Positions 25,664 through 35,361 of a stretch of 64,000 bases of DNA are shown here, piece after piece (within the stretch, counting starts at the first letter, position 1; every line of letters starts with the position of its first letter). Both the position numbers and the translations under genes were made by a program. Under the pieces are notes generated by a model. It was not told the DNA's origin, searched no databases, and saw nothing but the letters and a program-made list of their open reading frames with translations. Origin of the DNA: Devosia nanyangense (lineage in GTDB: Bacteria; Pseudomonadota; Alphaproteobacteria; Rhizobiales; Devosiaceae); assembly GCA_016213505.1 (NCBI GenBank), contig JACRAF010000018.1, positions 62,001 to 126,000 on the forward strand, given 5' to 3'.

Positions 25664-26563
25664 TCACAATCCGTTGATGGGGACTTTGAGGAAGGTCTTG
25701 CCGTCCTCGTCCGTGGGGGGGAGCTGTCCGGCCCGCATGTTGACCTGCAGGGACGGGATGATGAGTCTGGGCATGGCGAGGGTTGCATCTCGCGCCGTGC
25801 GCAGGGCGACGAAGCCGTCTTCGCTGGTTCCCTTGCCGACATGGATGTTGTGCTCGATCTCGTCGGCGACCGTGGTCTCCCACTGGATGTCGCGGCCGTT
25901 GGGGCCGTAGTCGTGGCACATGAACAGCCGCGTCTGGCGGGGAAGACTGAGAACCCGCTGGATCGACCGATAGAGGGTGCGGGCGTCGCCGCCGGGGAAG
26001 TCGGCGCGGGCCGAGCCGCCATCGGGCATGAACAGCGTGTCGCCGACGAAGGCAGTATCGCCGACCACGTGCGTCATGCAGGCCGGGGTGTGGCCGGGCG
26101 TGTGCATGGCATGGGCCGTCATGGTGCCGATGCGGTAGCTGTCGCCGTCCTTGAACAGCCGGTCGAACTGCGAGCCGTCGCGCTGGAACTCGGTGCCTTC
26201 GTTGAACACCTTGCCGAACGTGTCCTGCACGATCCTGATGTTCTCGCCGATCCCGAGCTTGCCGCCGAGCTTGCCCTGGATATAGGGCGCGGCCGACAGG
26301 TGGTCGGCATGAACATGTGTCTCGATCAACCACTCGAGCGTCCAGTCGTGCTCGCGGATGTGGGCGATCATGGCGTCGGCATGGGCATAGCTGATGCGAC
26401 CGGACGCATAGTCGAAATCCATCACCGAATCGATGATGGCGCAGCTGCGCGATGCCGGATCCTTGACGATGTAGCTGATGGTGTTGGTCGCTTCGTCGAA
26501 GAACGGAACGATTTGAGGCCTGACCGACAGGTCAGGCGCGAACGGAATGGGCGTGACGGTCAT
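25664..26563 (-). CDS. Metallo-beta-lactamase-fold persulfide dioxygenase (Blh/ETHE1-like)
   Basis: The product is 299 residues. The metal site THVHADHLSAA (HxHxDH at 83-88), the HTPGHTPAC histidine and FVGDTLFMPD aspartate are present. The pattern matches ETHE1/Blh persulfide dioxygenases, which oxidise glutathione persulfide to sulfite with one mononuclear iron. It lies between the DUF2892 and DUF442 genes, behind a BigR-type promoter. Product sulfite could leave through the TauE/SafE protein of the same operon. Confidence 0.92.
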   Translation of the reverse strand: MTVTPIPFAPDLSVRPQIVPFFDEATNTISYIVKDPASRSCAIIDSVMDFDYASGRISYAHADAMIAHIREHDWTLEWLIETHVHADHLSAAPYIQGKLGGKLGIGENIRIVQDTFGKVFNEGTEFQRDGSQFDRLFKDGDSYRIGTMTAHAMHTPGHTPACMTHVVGDTAFVGDTLFMPDGGSARADFPGGDARTLYRSIQRVLSLPRQTRLFMCHDYGPNGRDIQWETTVADEIEHNIHVGKGTSEDGFVALRTARDATLAMPRLIIPSLQVNMRAGQLPPTDEDGKTFLKVPINGL

Positions 26564-26585
26564 CTCGATGCTCCAACGATGCTGG

Positions 26586-26792
26586 TCAGGTCCGGGCCCG
26601 GCGCCGGCTGCTCAGCCCCAGCGCGGCGTAGATGGGGCAGAAACCGAACACGGCGGTGGCGATGAAAACGACGCCAGCCACCAGGGACGTCCAGAATGCC
26701 CAGACCGGGAATGTGACAAGGAACGGAAGGGCGACAAGCGCTGCTCCGACAGTGGCGCGGATGATGCGATCCGGGGTACCGACGTTTTGCAT
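26586..26792 (-). CDS. DUF2892 small inner-membrane protein
   Basis: A 68-residue protein with two hydrophobic helices (about 13-30 and 35-58), opening MQNVGTPDRIIRATVGAALV and containing FGFCPIYAALGL. This matches the DUF2892 family, often found alone or fused to a rhodanese domain (YgaP) in sulfur-stress operons. GGAGAG stands before the ATG. It is the first gene of the leftward BigR-controlled operon; the cysteine in FGFCP may carry sulfane sulfur. Confidence 0.88.
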   Translation of the reverse strand: MQNVGTPDRIIRATVGAALVALPFLVTFPVWAFWTSLVAGVVFIATAVFGFCPIYAALGLSSRRRART

Positions 26793-26833
26793 GACAGACT
26801 CTCCATGGCGGGCCAGACGATTTCGCCTCTCGG

Positions 26834-26867
26834 TTGACTTATATATTCGAATATTCTAATGTGTCAA
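26834..26867. promoter_or_regulatory. Overlapping divergent promoters around a BigR-type operator
   Basis: Rightward: TTGACT (26834-26839)-N17-TAATGT (26857-26862). Leftward: TTGACA (26867-26862)-N17-ATATAA (26844-26839). The two promoters share the same 34 bp. Between their elements is a perfect palindrome, ATATTCGAATAT (26843-26854), the AT-rich kind of site bound by BigR/SqrR repressors. One bound dimer would block both directions. Confidence 0.75.
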
Positions 26868-26868
26868 T

Positions 26869-27186
26869 ATGAAAATGATCGATCTTGAACCGCGCACCGG
26901 AGATGCCGCCGAACTTCTCGGCGCAATGAGCAATCCCAAGCGGCTGCTGATCCTGTGCCATCTGGTGGGCCAGGAGTTGAGCGTCGGCGAACTGTCGGCG
27001 CGGGTCGATCTCGCCCAGTCGCCGCTGTCGCAACACCTGTCGAGACTAAGAGCACTGAGGCTGGTGGCGGCCCGGCGGGACGGCCAGTCGATTCGCTACC
27101 GGCTGGCCTCGGAGCACGTCGGCAGGATCCTCGTCACTCTGCACGGAATCTACTGCGCGACCGGCCCGCGCGCCGAGCCATCGTGA
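26869..27186 (+). CDS. bigR: BigR/SqrR-type ArsR-family persulfide sensor
   Basis: The product is 105 residues. The winged helix reads MSNPKRLLILCHLVGQELSVGEL in register, with recognition helix QSPLSQHLSRLRALRLV and wing RRDGQSIRYRL. The two sensor cysteines of the BigR family are present at Cys30 (LILCHL) and Cys96 (GIYCA); in characterised members they form a di- or tetrasulfide with persulfides and release DNA. The ATG at 26869 lies about 7 bases after the predicted -10 box, so the message may be leaderless; there is no ribosome binding site. It controls the divergent Blh operon and probably trxC downstream. Confidence 0.9.
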   Translation: MKMIDLEPRTGDAAELLGAMSNPKRLLILCHLVGQELSVGELSARVDLAQSPLSQHLSRLRALRLVAARRDGQSIRYRLASEHVGRILVTLHGIYCATGPRAEPS

Positions 27187-27206
27187 AAATCGGAAAGGAC
27201 AACAAA

Positions 27207-27653
27207 ATGAACGTCGAACACCGTGTCGTCTGCGTCGGCTGTGGAGCCATCAACCGGCTCCCCGCCGAGCGCGACGCCGCCGTCGCAAAATGTGGAGGTT
27301 GTGGGGCGCCGCTGTTTGCGGGCAAACCAGCCGACGTCGAGGGGGCGAGCTTCGAACGTCAGATTTCGAAGAGCACGCTACCGATCGTCGTGGATGTGTG
27401 GGCGCCGTGGTGCGGGCCGTGCCGGGCCATGGCCCCGGAATACGAGAAGGCGGCGACGGCGATCGAACCACATGCACGCTTCCTGAAGCTCAACTCCGAT
27501 GCCGAGCAGGCCATCGCCGCGCGCCTCGGTATCCGCGGCATTCCGACGATGCTGCTGTTCAAGGACGGCAAGGAACTCGGGCGGGTGTCGGGCGCCATGT
27601 CCGCCGCGCAGATCGGCCGCTGGGTCGGCCAGCAGCTCAAGGCCGAAGCATGA
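27207..27653 (+). CDS. trxC: Thioredoxin 2 (TrxC)
   Basis: The product is 148 residues. An N-terminal zinc ribbon with CxxC pairs at Cys9/Cys12 and Cys29/Cys32 precedes the thioredoxin domain, with active site WCGPC (68-72) and the cis-proline in RGIPTMLLF. This is the TrxC architecture. The ATG at 27207 follows GGAAAGGA, 20 bases after the bigR stop, so it is probably co-transcribed with the regulator. A thioredoxin here fits reductive removal of protein persulfides during sulfide stress. Confidence 0.95.
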   Translation: MNVEHRVVCVGCGAINRLPAERDAAVAKCGGCGAPLFAGKPADVEGASFERQISKSTLPIVVDVWAPWCGPCRAMAPEYEKAATAIEPHARFLKLNSDAEQAIAARLGIRGIPTMLLFKDGKELGRVSGAMSAAQIGRWVGQQLKAEA

Positions 27654-27700
27654 TCGGCGTCATGAACTCAGACGCCGAGCGCCTCGGACTGGCGGGGTGA

Positions 27701-27716
27701 CCGGATAGCGATCCGG
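27701..27716. terminator. Hairpin between convergent trxC and nadC
   Basis: CCGGAT-agcg-ATCCGG forms a perfect 6-bp stem in the 92-bp gap between the two converging genes. Further GC-rich pairing is possible just downstream. No T-run is present, so termination strength is uncertain. Confidence 0.45.
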
Positions 27717-27745
27717 CCGCCGGTCCGGAGCCCCCGCGCGGCGAT

Positions 27746-28627
27746 TCATCTCGGCGCTGTAACATCCAGACCAAGGTCCAGGATCGGCGCGCTGTGCGTC
27801 AACCATCCCACCGAGATCAGATCGACGCCAGTCGCTGCGACGGCGCCCACCGTGTCGAGCGTGATGCGACCGGACGCCTCGGTGATTGCTCGCCCGCCGG
27901 CGCGCCTGACCGCCTCCCGCAGTGTCGTCAGGTCCATATTGTCGAGGAGGATTGCCTCGGCTCCGGCCGCGAGGGCCTCGTCGAGCTGCTCGAGCGTATC
28001 GACCTCGACTTCGATCCTGACGAGGTGCCCGGCGGCTGCCTGAGCCCGCTTAAGGGCAACGCCGACCCCGCCCGCGATCGCAATATGGTTGTCCTTGATG
28101 AGCATCGCATCATCGAGCCCGAAGCGGTGATTGGCGCCACCGCCGGCGAGCACCGCGTGCTTTTCGAGCAGCCGGAGGCCGGGCGTCGTCTTGCGCGTGC
28201 AGACGATCCTGGCGGGACCATGCGGGCGCGCCGCGGCGACAAGCGCCGCCGTCGTCGTCGCGACACCCGAGAGGTGACACAGGAAATTGAGCGCCACCCG
28301 CTCGGCCGCGAGGATGGCGCGCGCGGATCCGGCGACGCGCGCGACGGCGTCCCCTGCCTTGACCGAGGCGCCGTCGGCGGCAAGCGGCTCGAAGCGGATG
28401 GCCGGGTCGACCAACCGGAAGGCCATGGCCGCTGCGGCCATGCCGGCGATACGCCCCGGCTGACGGGCAGCGATCACCCCGCACAGATGCGCATCGGCGG
28501 GAACAACGGCATTGCCGGTGATGTCGCCGGCACGGCCCAAATCCTCGATCAGTGCGGCGCGGACCTGCGGCTCGACCAGAAGATCCGGAAGGTCCGGGAT
28601 CAAACCCAGGACGGGTGGTGCGCTCAC
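27746..28627 (-). CDS. nadC: Nicotinate-nucleotide pyrophosphorylase (quinolinate phosphoribosyltransferase)
   Basis: The product is 293 residues and converts quinolinate and PRPP to nicotinate mononucleotide in de novo NAD synthesis. Family hallmarks are [37 protein letters not shown] and the C-terminal [20 protein letters not shown] with ISVGWLTHS. The GTG at 28627 overlaps the nadB stop (GTGA), fixing the start inside a longer frame. It is the third gene of the leftward nadA-nadB-nadC operon. Confidence 0.96.
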   Translation of the reverse strand: MSAPPVLGLIPDLPDLLVEPQVRAALIEDLGRAGDITGNAVVPADAHLCGVIAARQPGRIAGMAAAAMAFRLVDPAIRFEPLAADGASVKAGDAVARVAGSARAILAAERVALNFLCHLSGVATTTAALVAAARPHGPARIVCTRKTTPGLRLLEKHAVLAGGGANHRFGLDDAMLIKDNHIAIAGGVGVALKRAQAAAGHLVRIEVEVDTLEQLDEALAAGAEAILLDNMDLTTLREAVRRAGGRAITEASGRITLDTVGAVAATGVDLISVGWLTHSAPILDLGLDVTAPR

Positions 28628-30183
28628 GATGCCTCCTGAAGTGCTGGCTCGCCGGACGTCAATTCGAGCACCTGAGCCCGCACCTCCGCGAGTGTCCACT
28701 CGCTCGAACGCCCTTCGGCTGACGTTTGAGGGTGACGCCGGTGTGCGCCACGGCTCTCCCGGCGGTTGAGAGCAGAGACGGCGATCAGCAATGCGGTGAG
28801 CGTGTGGTCATCGCCGTCTCGGCCGAAGGCGGCAGAAGCGAGATCGCACACGGCCTCGCGCAATCCGGCGTCGTCCCGCGCGACGCCGACGCAGCGATCC
28901 ATCAGCGCGCGCAGCCACGGCGCAGCGTGCCCCGTCGCGCCCCCGCGGTGAGACGGCGGGACCACCTTGGGCGGCTTCGATCCGGCCGCGGCCGACTGCA
29001 GGTCTTCAGCAATCCAACGCGCATAGACGAGAGCCTCGACGAGCGAGTTGCTGGCGAGCCGATTGGCGCCATGCAGGCCCGTCGATGCCACCTCGCCGCA
29101 GGCCCACAGACCCGCGACCGAGGTGCGTCCATTGCCGGCCACCCTGACACCGCCCATGTGGTAGTGCGCCGCCGGCCGGACCGGGATGCGCCGTCGGGCA
29201 AGATCGACGCCGTTCGCCGCGCAGAGCGCCGCGACGCCGGGGAACCGATGCGCCAGACCGCGGGCGAGGTCCTCCGGGAGCTCGAGGAAGACATCCTCGC
29301 CGCGCGCGATCCGGGCGAAAAGCGTTGCTGCGACTATATCGCGCGGCGCAAGGTCGGCACCCGGGACGTCCGCCATCACCGGCTCTCCGGCGCCATTGAT
29401 GAGGCAGGCACCTTCCCCGCGCAGCGCCTCGGTGGCGAGCGGCATGGGATCGCGCCCCACGGAAATCGCAGTCGGATGGAACTGCACGAACTCGAGATCG
29501 CGCAGCACAGCCCCTGCCCGTGCGGCCAGCAGCAGCCCCGAACCGGTGCTTCCCAATGGGTTGGTCGTCGCGCCATAGAGACCGCCGATCCCGCCAGTCG
29601 AAAGGACCACGGCGCGCGCCGGATAAAACACCGATCCAGTGTGGAAAGCGACTTCGGCCTGCCGAAGGTGAACACCGACGACCTCGCCGCTGGTCCCCAG
29701 GGCAAGGCTGTCGGCCCAGACGTTCTCCAGCACCGAAATCGAGGGCGCCGCACGAACGGCGTCAACCAGGGTGTCGAGAATTCTCTGCCCCGTCCGGTCA
29801 CCGCCGGCGTGCAGGATGCGGCGCCGGCCATGCGCGGCCTCGAGGCCGAGGACGAGCGCGGCGCCAGCGGCGTCGCGGTCAAATTGCACGCCGAGCCGGA
29901 TCAGCCAGTCGATGGCGATCGGGGCCGCCCGGGTGACGCGCTCGGCGACCGCTGCGTCGCCGAGACCGGCCGCCGCCTCGAGGGTGTCTGCCGCGTGCAA
30001 AGCAGCCGAATCGTCCGGCCCCATCGCCGCCGCCACGCCGCCTTGCGCCAGGCGGGTCGAGCATTCGCCGCCGAGGCCGCCGCCTGCGATCAGGGTTACC
30101 GGCATCGGCGCGAGGTGGAGCGCCGTCGCGAGGCCGGCAATGCCGCCGCCGACGATGACGATGCGGTCGCCGGTGCCGGCCAT
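28624..30183 (-). CDS. nadB: L-aspartate oxidase
   Basis: The product is 519 residues. This FAD enzyme oxidises L-aspartate to iminoaspartate, which NadA condenses with dihydroxyacetone phosphate. The N-terminal dinucleotide motif [15 protein letters not shown], the conserved [14 protein letters not shown], the FVQFHPTAI segment and the C-terminal [23 protein letters not shown] are characteristic. The ATG at 30183 has GTGAGG upstream; a GTG at 30195 overlapping the nadA stop is the alternative. The C-terminal helical domain is somewhat divergent, with a Ser/Pro-rich linker near residue 415. Confidence 0.95.
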   Translation of the reverse strand: MAGTGDRIVIVGGGIAGLATALHLAPMPVTLIAGGGLGGECSTRLAQGGVAAAMGPDDSAALHAADTLEAAAGLGDAAVAERVTRAAPIAIDWLIRLGVQFDRDAAGAALVLGLEAAHGRRRILHAGGDRTGQRILDTLVDAVRAAPSISVLENVWADSLALGTSGEVVGVHLRQAEVAFHTGSVFYPARAVVLSTGGIGGLYGATTNPLGSTGSGLLLAARAGAVLRDLEFVQFHPTAISVGRDPMPLATEALRGEGACLINGAGEPVMADVPGADLAPRDIVAATLFARIARGEDVFLELPEDLARGLAHRFPGVAALCAANGVDLARRRIPVRPAAHYHMGGVRVAGNGRTSVAGLWACGEVASTGLHGANRLASNSLVEALVYARWIAEDLQSAAAGSKPPKVVPPSHRGGATGHAAPWLRALMDRCVGVARDDAGLREAVCDLASAAFGRDGDDHTLTALLIAVSALNRRESRGAHRRHPQTSAEGRSSEWTLAEVRAQVLELTSGEPALQEAS

Positions 30184-30191
30184 GCCCGGCC

Positions 30192-31157
30192 TCACCGCAC
30201 TGCGAGCATGCGCTCGACGGCCAGCCGGGCGGGCCCGGCGAGCGCCGGGTCGATGGTGACGCGATGCATATCGGTCTCGAGGGCTTGGCGGATGTTGGCG
30301 AGGGTGATCCGCCGCATATGCGGGCAGAGGTTGCAGGGTCGGATGAACTCGATGTCCGGATGATCGATGGCGACGTTATCGCTCATCGAACATTCGGTGA
30401 CGAGCGCCACCTTCGCCGGCCCGTGGTTGGTCACATAGTCCGACATGGCGGCGGTCGAGCCGGCAAAATCGGCCTCCGCCACCACCTCGGGCGGACACTC
30501 GGGATGGGCGAGCACGACCAGACCCGGATAGGCATCGCGCATCTCGCGGATATCGGCAGGCGTGAAGCGCTCATGTACCTCGCAATGGCCCTTCCAGGCG
30601 ATGATCTCGACCTCGGGGACGAGTCTGGCGGTATTCTGCGCCAGGTATTCGTCGGGCAGCATCAGGACCCGCTCGGCGCCGAGCGAGCGGATGACGCTCA
30701 CGGCGTTTCCCGAGGTACAACAGATGTCGGATTCCGCTTTGACGGCCGCCGAGGTGTTGACGTAGGTGACGACCGGGACGCCCGGATAGCGCTCGCGCAA
30801 GAGGCGCACACCGGCAGCGGTGATCGAGTCGGCGAGCGAGCAGCCGGCCGCTGCGTCGGGGACGAGGATTGTCTTGTCCGGATTGAGGAGCTTGGCGGTC
30901 TCGGCCATGAAATGGACCCCCGCGAGCACGATCACATCGGCATCGGTCGCGGCGGCTTCGCGCGCCAGCGCCAGGCTGTCGCCGACGATGTCGGCGACCG
31001 TGTGGAAGATCTCCGGCGCCTGGTAGTTGTGCGCCAGCACGACGGCGTTGCGCTCCCGCTTCAGCCGGGCAATCTCGGCGATATCGGTGGCGTGGGCCGG
31101 CCATTCGAACGGCAGCACGTGATGCTGAACGCGGGCGTACAGCTCTGGCAACAGCAT
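30192..31157 (-). CDS. nadA: Quinolinate synthase A
   Basis: The product is 321 residues. NadA uses a [4Fe-4S] cluster to make quinolinate from iminoaspartate and dihydroxyacetone phosphate. Cluster cysteines are visible in AAGCSLADS, DICCTSGN and RPCNLCPHMRR. Substrate-site motifs VVLAHNYQAPEI and VTYVNTSAAVKAESD are intact. AGGGAGATGG precedes the ATG at 31157. It is the first gene of the nad operon, and twin operators lie immediately upstream. Confidence 0.96.
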   Translation of the reverse strand: MLLPELYARVQHHVLPFEWPAHATDIAEIARLKRERNAVVLAHNYQAPEIFHTVADIVGDSLALAREAAATDADVIVLAGVHFMAETAKLLNPDKTILVPDAAAGCSLADSITAAGVRLLRERYPGVPVVTYVNTSAAVKAESDICCTSGNAVSVIRSLGAERVLMLPDEYLAQNTARLVPEVEIIAWKGHCEVHERFTPADIREMRDAYPGLVVLAHPECPPEVVAEADFAGSTAAMSDYVTNHGPAKVALVTECSMSDNVAIDHPDIEFIRPCNLCPHMRRITLANIRQALETDMHRVTIDPALAGPARLAVERMLAVR

Positions 31158-31192
31158 TGACCATCTCCCTGGGCGACGGGCGGACACGTGCA

Positions 31193-31245
31193 ATGCTCAC
31201 ACTGAGCATTAGCCGGCCACACCTTATGCTGCAACTGAGCATAAG
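31193..31245. promoter_or_regulatory. Twin NrtR-type operators upstream of nadA
   Basis: Two copies of ATGCT-N7-AGCAT stand at 31193-31209 and 31226-31242, centres 33 bp apart (three helical turns). The first extends to AATGCTC/GAGCATT, the second to CTTATGCT/AGCATAAG (31223-31245). They lie between the nrtR stop and the nadA start and are the natural targets for the NrtR protein encoded next door. Confidence 0.75.
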
Positions 31246-31264
31246 TGGTCAAGGGCGATTTCGG

Positions 31265-32263
31265 CTAGCGCGGTACGGTTCGCCTGGTGCCGGGCAGCCG
31301 CACGCCGGCTGCCGGTCGCTCGCGCAGAACCTCGCGGCGGAACCTGACCAGCCGCGCCGGCCGGCCGCCGGTCGCTTCCGACATCTCCCCCGTTTCCTCG
31401 ACCAGGCCTTCGTTCTCGACGAGGCGGCGGAAATTCTGCTTGTGCAGAGTGACCCCGGACAAGGCTTCCACCGTTCTTTGCAGATCGAGCAGGGTGAAGG
31501 CGTCCGGCATGAGCTCGAAGATCACCGGTCGATACTTGATCTTGCCCCGCAAGCGCGAGATGGCGGTCGCCAGGATGCGCCGGTGGTCGAGGCCCATGGG
31601 CCGGCCGCCGACCATGTGCGAGGCGGCGACTTTGCCTGCCGTTTGCCGCGTCGCCTCGGCGACGAGGCCCGCCTCATAGAGCAGTTCATAGCGCTCAAGC
31701 GCGCGCTCGTCGTTCCAGCCGCCAGCCTCGAACCCGAAGGCCAGCTCGATCCGCTCCATCCGGCCCTCGCGCGCCGCCTTCGCGGACCGGGCAAGCCAGT
31801 GGCGCAACCGGGCTTCGATTCGATCCATGATCGGCGGCCGGCCCCCGCGCCAATCCTCCCACGGAAAGCAGGCGTACCAATCGCGCCAGGACGCAGCCAG
31901 TTGGGCCGCCGGTCTCGCCTCATGCACAAGTGCGAGATAGGCGATCGACAGGTCGTGGCCGGTCGCCGCCGCCGCCGGGTCGAGGCGGCCGATGTCGCCG
32001 AAGGTGTAGAGCTGTTCGACATAGCCCAGGCGCAGCGTCGTCTGCCGTTCCACCCAGGCGCGCAGTCCCGCCTCGAGCGTCCGATGATCGGAGGCCAGCG
32101 GCCCGGAGGGCAGCGAATCGTCCTCGCCCCTGCGCTCCAGCACCAGAACCTGCGGCTGCTCGGCCGTCGCCGACACCACCACGGCCGCGAGGTCCACATG
32201 GGACGGGGCGGCGCCGGTGGCGCGCGGCCGGCGCAGGCGGGCACGGGACGGCAAGTCGGACAT
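31265..32263 (-). CDS. nrtR: NrtR, Nudix-related repressor of NAD synthesis
   Basis: The product is 332 residues. The N-terminal half (about 20-170) has a Nudix-like fold (VDLAAVVVSATAEQPQVLVLERRG, then EQLYTFGDIGRLDP). The catalytic Nudix box is degenerate: the REUxEExG core is absent, as expected for a regulator. A winged helix follows (about 205-300), including LRGKIKYRPVIFELMPDAFTL and the HKQNFRRLVENEGLVE recognition segment typical of NrtR. Family members bind ADP-ribose or related NAD metabolites and repress nad genes. It lies upstream of nadA on the same strand. Confidence 0.9.
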   Translation of the reverse strand: MSDLPSRARLRRPRATGAAPSHVDLAAVVVSATAEQPQVLVLERRGEDDSLPSGPLASDHRTLEAGLRAWVERQTTLRLGYVEQLYTFGDIGRLDPAAAATGHDLSIAYLALVHEARPAAQLAASWRDWYACFPWEDWRGGRPPIMDRIEARLRHWLARSAKAAREGRMERIELAFGFEAGGWNDERALERYELLYEAGLVAEATRQTAGKVAASHMVGGRPMGLDHRRILATAISRLRGKIKYRPVIFELMPDAFTLLDLQRTVEALSGVTLHKQNFRRLVENEGLVEETGEMSEATGGRPARLVRFRREVLRERPAAGVRLPGTRRTVPR

Positions 32264-32391
32264 CGATGATTCTTGACCCTGGGCTGGCGAGCGCCATTCT
32301 CCTTGCGCGATGACCCAAGTCAATCGCTTCCGACTGCCTGCCGTCGCGGTTAATCCGGCCTGGCAAAGCACCTTCCCGCGCGGTCCGGGCG

Positions 32392-32419
32392 TTGCCCAAA
32401 CCCGGAACGCTGATATAAA
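32392..32419 (+). promoter_or_regulatory. Candidate promoter of the ArsR-type regulator
   Basis: TTGCCC (32392-32397)-N16-TATAAA (32414-32419) stands about 40 bp before the ATG at 32461, in the 197-bp gap that separates the gene from divergent nrtR. Confidence 0.45.
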
Positions 32420-32460
32420 TCATCGCTTCTGCAATCATCGCACCCAGCCGTCGAGCCCCC

Positions 32461-33390
32461 ATGAGCCGGAACTTCTTAGTGGTCGATCCAGAGGAACGGC
32501 CGGACGTGCTGCGCGGTCTCGCCTCGCCGGTGCGGGTCAAGATGCTGAAGGCGCTGCATCTGCGCGGCGGGCTCAATGTCAACGACATGGCCGAGTTGCT
32601 CGATCTGCCGCAATCGACGGTGTCCTCGAACCTGCAGATTCTCGAGGTGGCGGGCCTGATCCGCACCGAGACGCAAAAGGCGCGCAAGGGCAACCAGAAA
32701 ATCTGCCGCGCCGTCTATGACGAGGTGCTGGTGATGTTCAAGGAGGATGTCGCGGCGACCCGCCCCGACATCATCGAAGTCGCCATGCCGGTCGGGCTCT
32801 ATACCAGCTGCGAGGTCAGCGCACCCTGCGGACTGTGCTCCGTCGAGGGCATCATCGGACTGCTCGATGTGCCCGACACATTCCTCGATCCGGGCCGGAT
32901 GCGCGCCGGCCTGATGTGGTTCACACGCGGCTTCGTCGAATATCAATTCCCCAACAATGCGCGGCTTTCGAAGACCGGGATCGAAGCCCTGGAGTTCTCG
33001 ATCGAGCTTTCTTCCGAGGTACCCGGAACTGCGACGGACTGGCCGTCTGACATTTCGGTTGCGGTCAACCACAAGGACGTCGGCACCTGGACCAGCCCGG
33101 GAGATTTCGGCGATCAGCGGGGCGTCTACACGCCCGACTGGTGGTCGCTGCGCGGCAGCCAATACGGCATGCTCAAGACATGGCGAATTGCGCGCGACGG
33201 CACCTTCGTCGACGGCGTCAAGATCTCGCCGGTCTCGCTGAAGGACCTCGACATTCCCAACCACCGATCGATCCGGCTCAGGATCGGCGTCAAGGAAAAC
33301 GCCAAGAACCCCGGCGGCATCAACATCTTCGGCCGTGGCTTCGGCAACTACGACCAGGACATCATCCTGAGGATTCACACCGCGGCGTAA
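32461..33390 (+). CDS. ArsR-type regulator with large C-terminal sensor domain
   Basis: The product is 309 residues. An ArsR/MarR-like winged helix occupies about 10-95 (ASPVRVKMLKALHLRGGLNV, recognition QSTVSSNLQILEVAGLIRTE). A C-terminal domain of about 205 residues follows, far longer than in classical ArsR proteins, with a cysteine cluster at C117, C123 and C126 (SCEVSAPCGLC) and a beta-rich end. It is convergent with the CUT1 importer operon and faces the arabinofuranosidase locus, so it probably senses a sugar from that system. Its stop is 3 bases from the ATPase gene stop. Confidence 0.82.
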   Translation: MSRNFLVVDPEERPDVLRGLASPVRVKMLKALHLRGGLNVNDMAELLDLPQSTVSSNLQILEVAGLIRTETQKARKGNQKICRAVYDEVLVMFKEDVAATRPDIIEVAMPVGLYTSCEVSAPCGLCSVEGIIGLLDVPDTFLDPGRMRAGLMWFTRGFVEYQFPNNARLSKTGIEALEFSIELSSEVPGTATDWPSDISVAVNHKDVGTWTSPGDFGDQRGVYTPDWWSLRGSQYGMLKTWRIARDGTFVDGVKISPVSLKDLDIPNHRSIRLRIGVKENAKNPGGINIFGRGFGNYDQDIILRIHTAA

Positions 33391-33393
33391 GCC

Positions 33394-34476
<1,083 letters not shown>

Positions 34477-34485
34477 GCTCTGGCC

Positions 34486-35361
34486 CTAACCTTTGATACC
34501 TGCGGACAGTGTGATCGCCTGTGTCACGCGGCGCTGGAAGATGATGTAGGCGAGCGCCACCGGCAGCCCAGCCAGGACCGCGCCCGCCATCAGGCGGGCA
34601 TAGGCGACACCGAACGTGTCCTGCACGGCGGTGATGCCGACCGTCACGGTCATCATTTTTTCGTTCTGCGCCGCGAGGAACGGCCAGAGGAACGAGTTCC
34701 AGGCGCCGATGAAGGTGATGATGGCAAGGGCGGTGGTGATGCCCCAGTTCATCGGCAGAAAGACCCGGAACAGCAGTTGGAACTCGTTGGCGCCGTCCAT
34801 CACCGCGGCCTCGCGGAACTCGCGCGGCAGGGAGTCGAAGAACTGCTTGTAGACGATCACCGTCACGGGCGTGATCAGCATCGGCAGGATGATGCCCAGA
34901 TGCGTGTTGAGCAGCTTGACGCTGGCCATGATGATGAAGTGGTTCACGATGAGGGCCTGTACCGGCACCATGAAGCTGGCGAGGATCGTCCACCAGAGCA
35001 AGGTCCGGCCGGGGAAGCGCAGCTGCGAAATGGCGTAGCCGGCGCAGGCCGCCATGAACACCGCAATCACGGTGACGGCGACCGAGGTGATGGTCGAGTT
35101 GAGGTACCAGAACGGCAGGTCCGAGTTGCGGATCACGTAGAGATACCCGTCGAGCGTCGGCGCCTCCGGCAGGAGGCCGATGCCGCGGCGCACGGCCTCG
35201 TCGTCGGTCTTGAGGCTGGTGCTGAGCGCCCAGAACACCGGAAAGAACCAGATTGCGGCGCAGATGACGGTGAGCGCGCCGAGGAGGATGGCGCCGATAT
35301 TGAGAGGGCGGCTGCGCTTTCTCTCGACGGATGTCAGGGAGGTGTCGGCCATTGCGGTCAT
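34486..35361 (-). CDS. CUT1 sugar ABC permease, MalG/AraQ type
   Basis: The product is 291 residues with an N-terminal helix (NIGAILLGALTVICAAIWFFPVF) and six helices in all. The EAA loop reads EFREAAVMDGANEFQLLFRVF, and the chain ends FQRRVTQAITLSAGIKG, typical of MalG-type permeases. The ATG at 35361 overlaps the stop of the MalF-type gene (ATGA), which fixes it within a longer frame. Confidence 0.94.
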   Translation of the reverse strand: MTAMADTSLTSVERKRSRPLNIGAILLGALTVICAAIWFFPVFWALSTSLKTDDEAVRRGIGLLPEAPTLDGYLYVIRNSDLPFWYLNSTITSVAVTVIAVFMAACAGYAISQLRFPGRTLLWWTILASFMVPVQALIVNHFIIMASVKLLNTHLGIILPMLITPVTVIVYKQFFDSLPREFREAAVMDGANEFQLLFRVFLPMNWGITTALAIITFIGAWNSFLWPFLAAQNEKMMTVTVGITAVQDTFGVAYARLMAGAVLAGLPVALAYIIFQRRVTQAITLSAGIKG

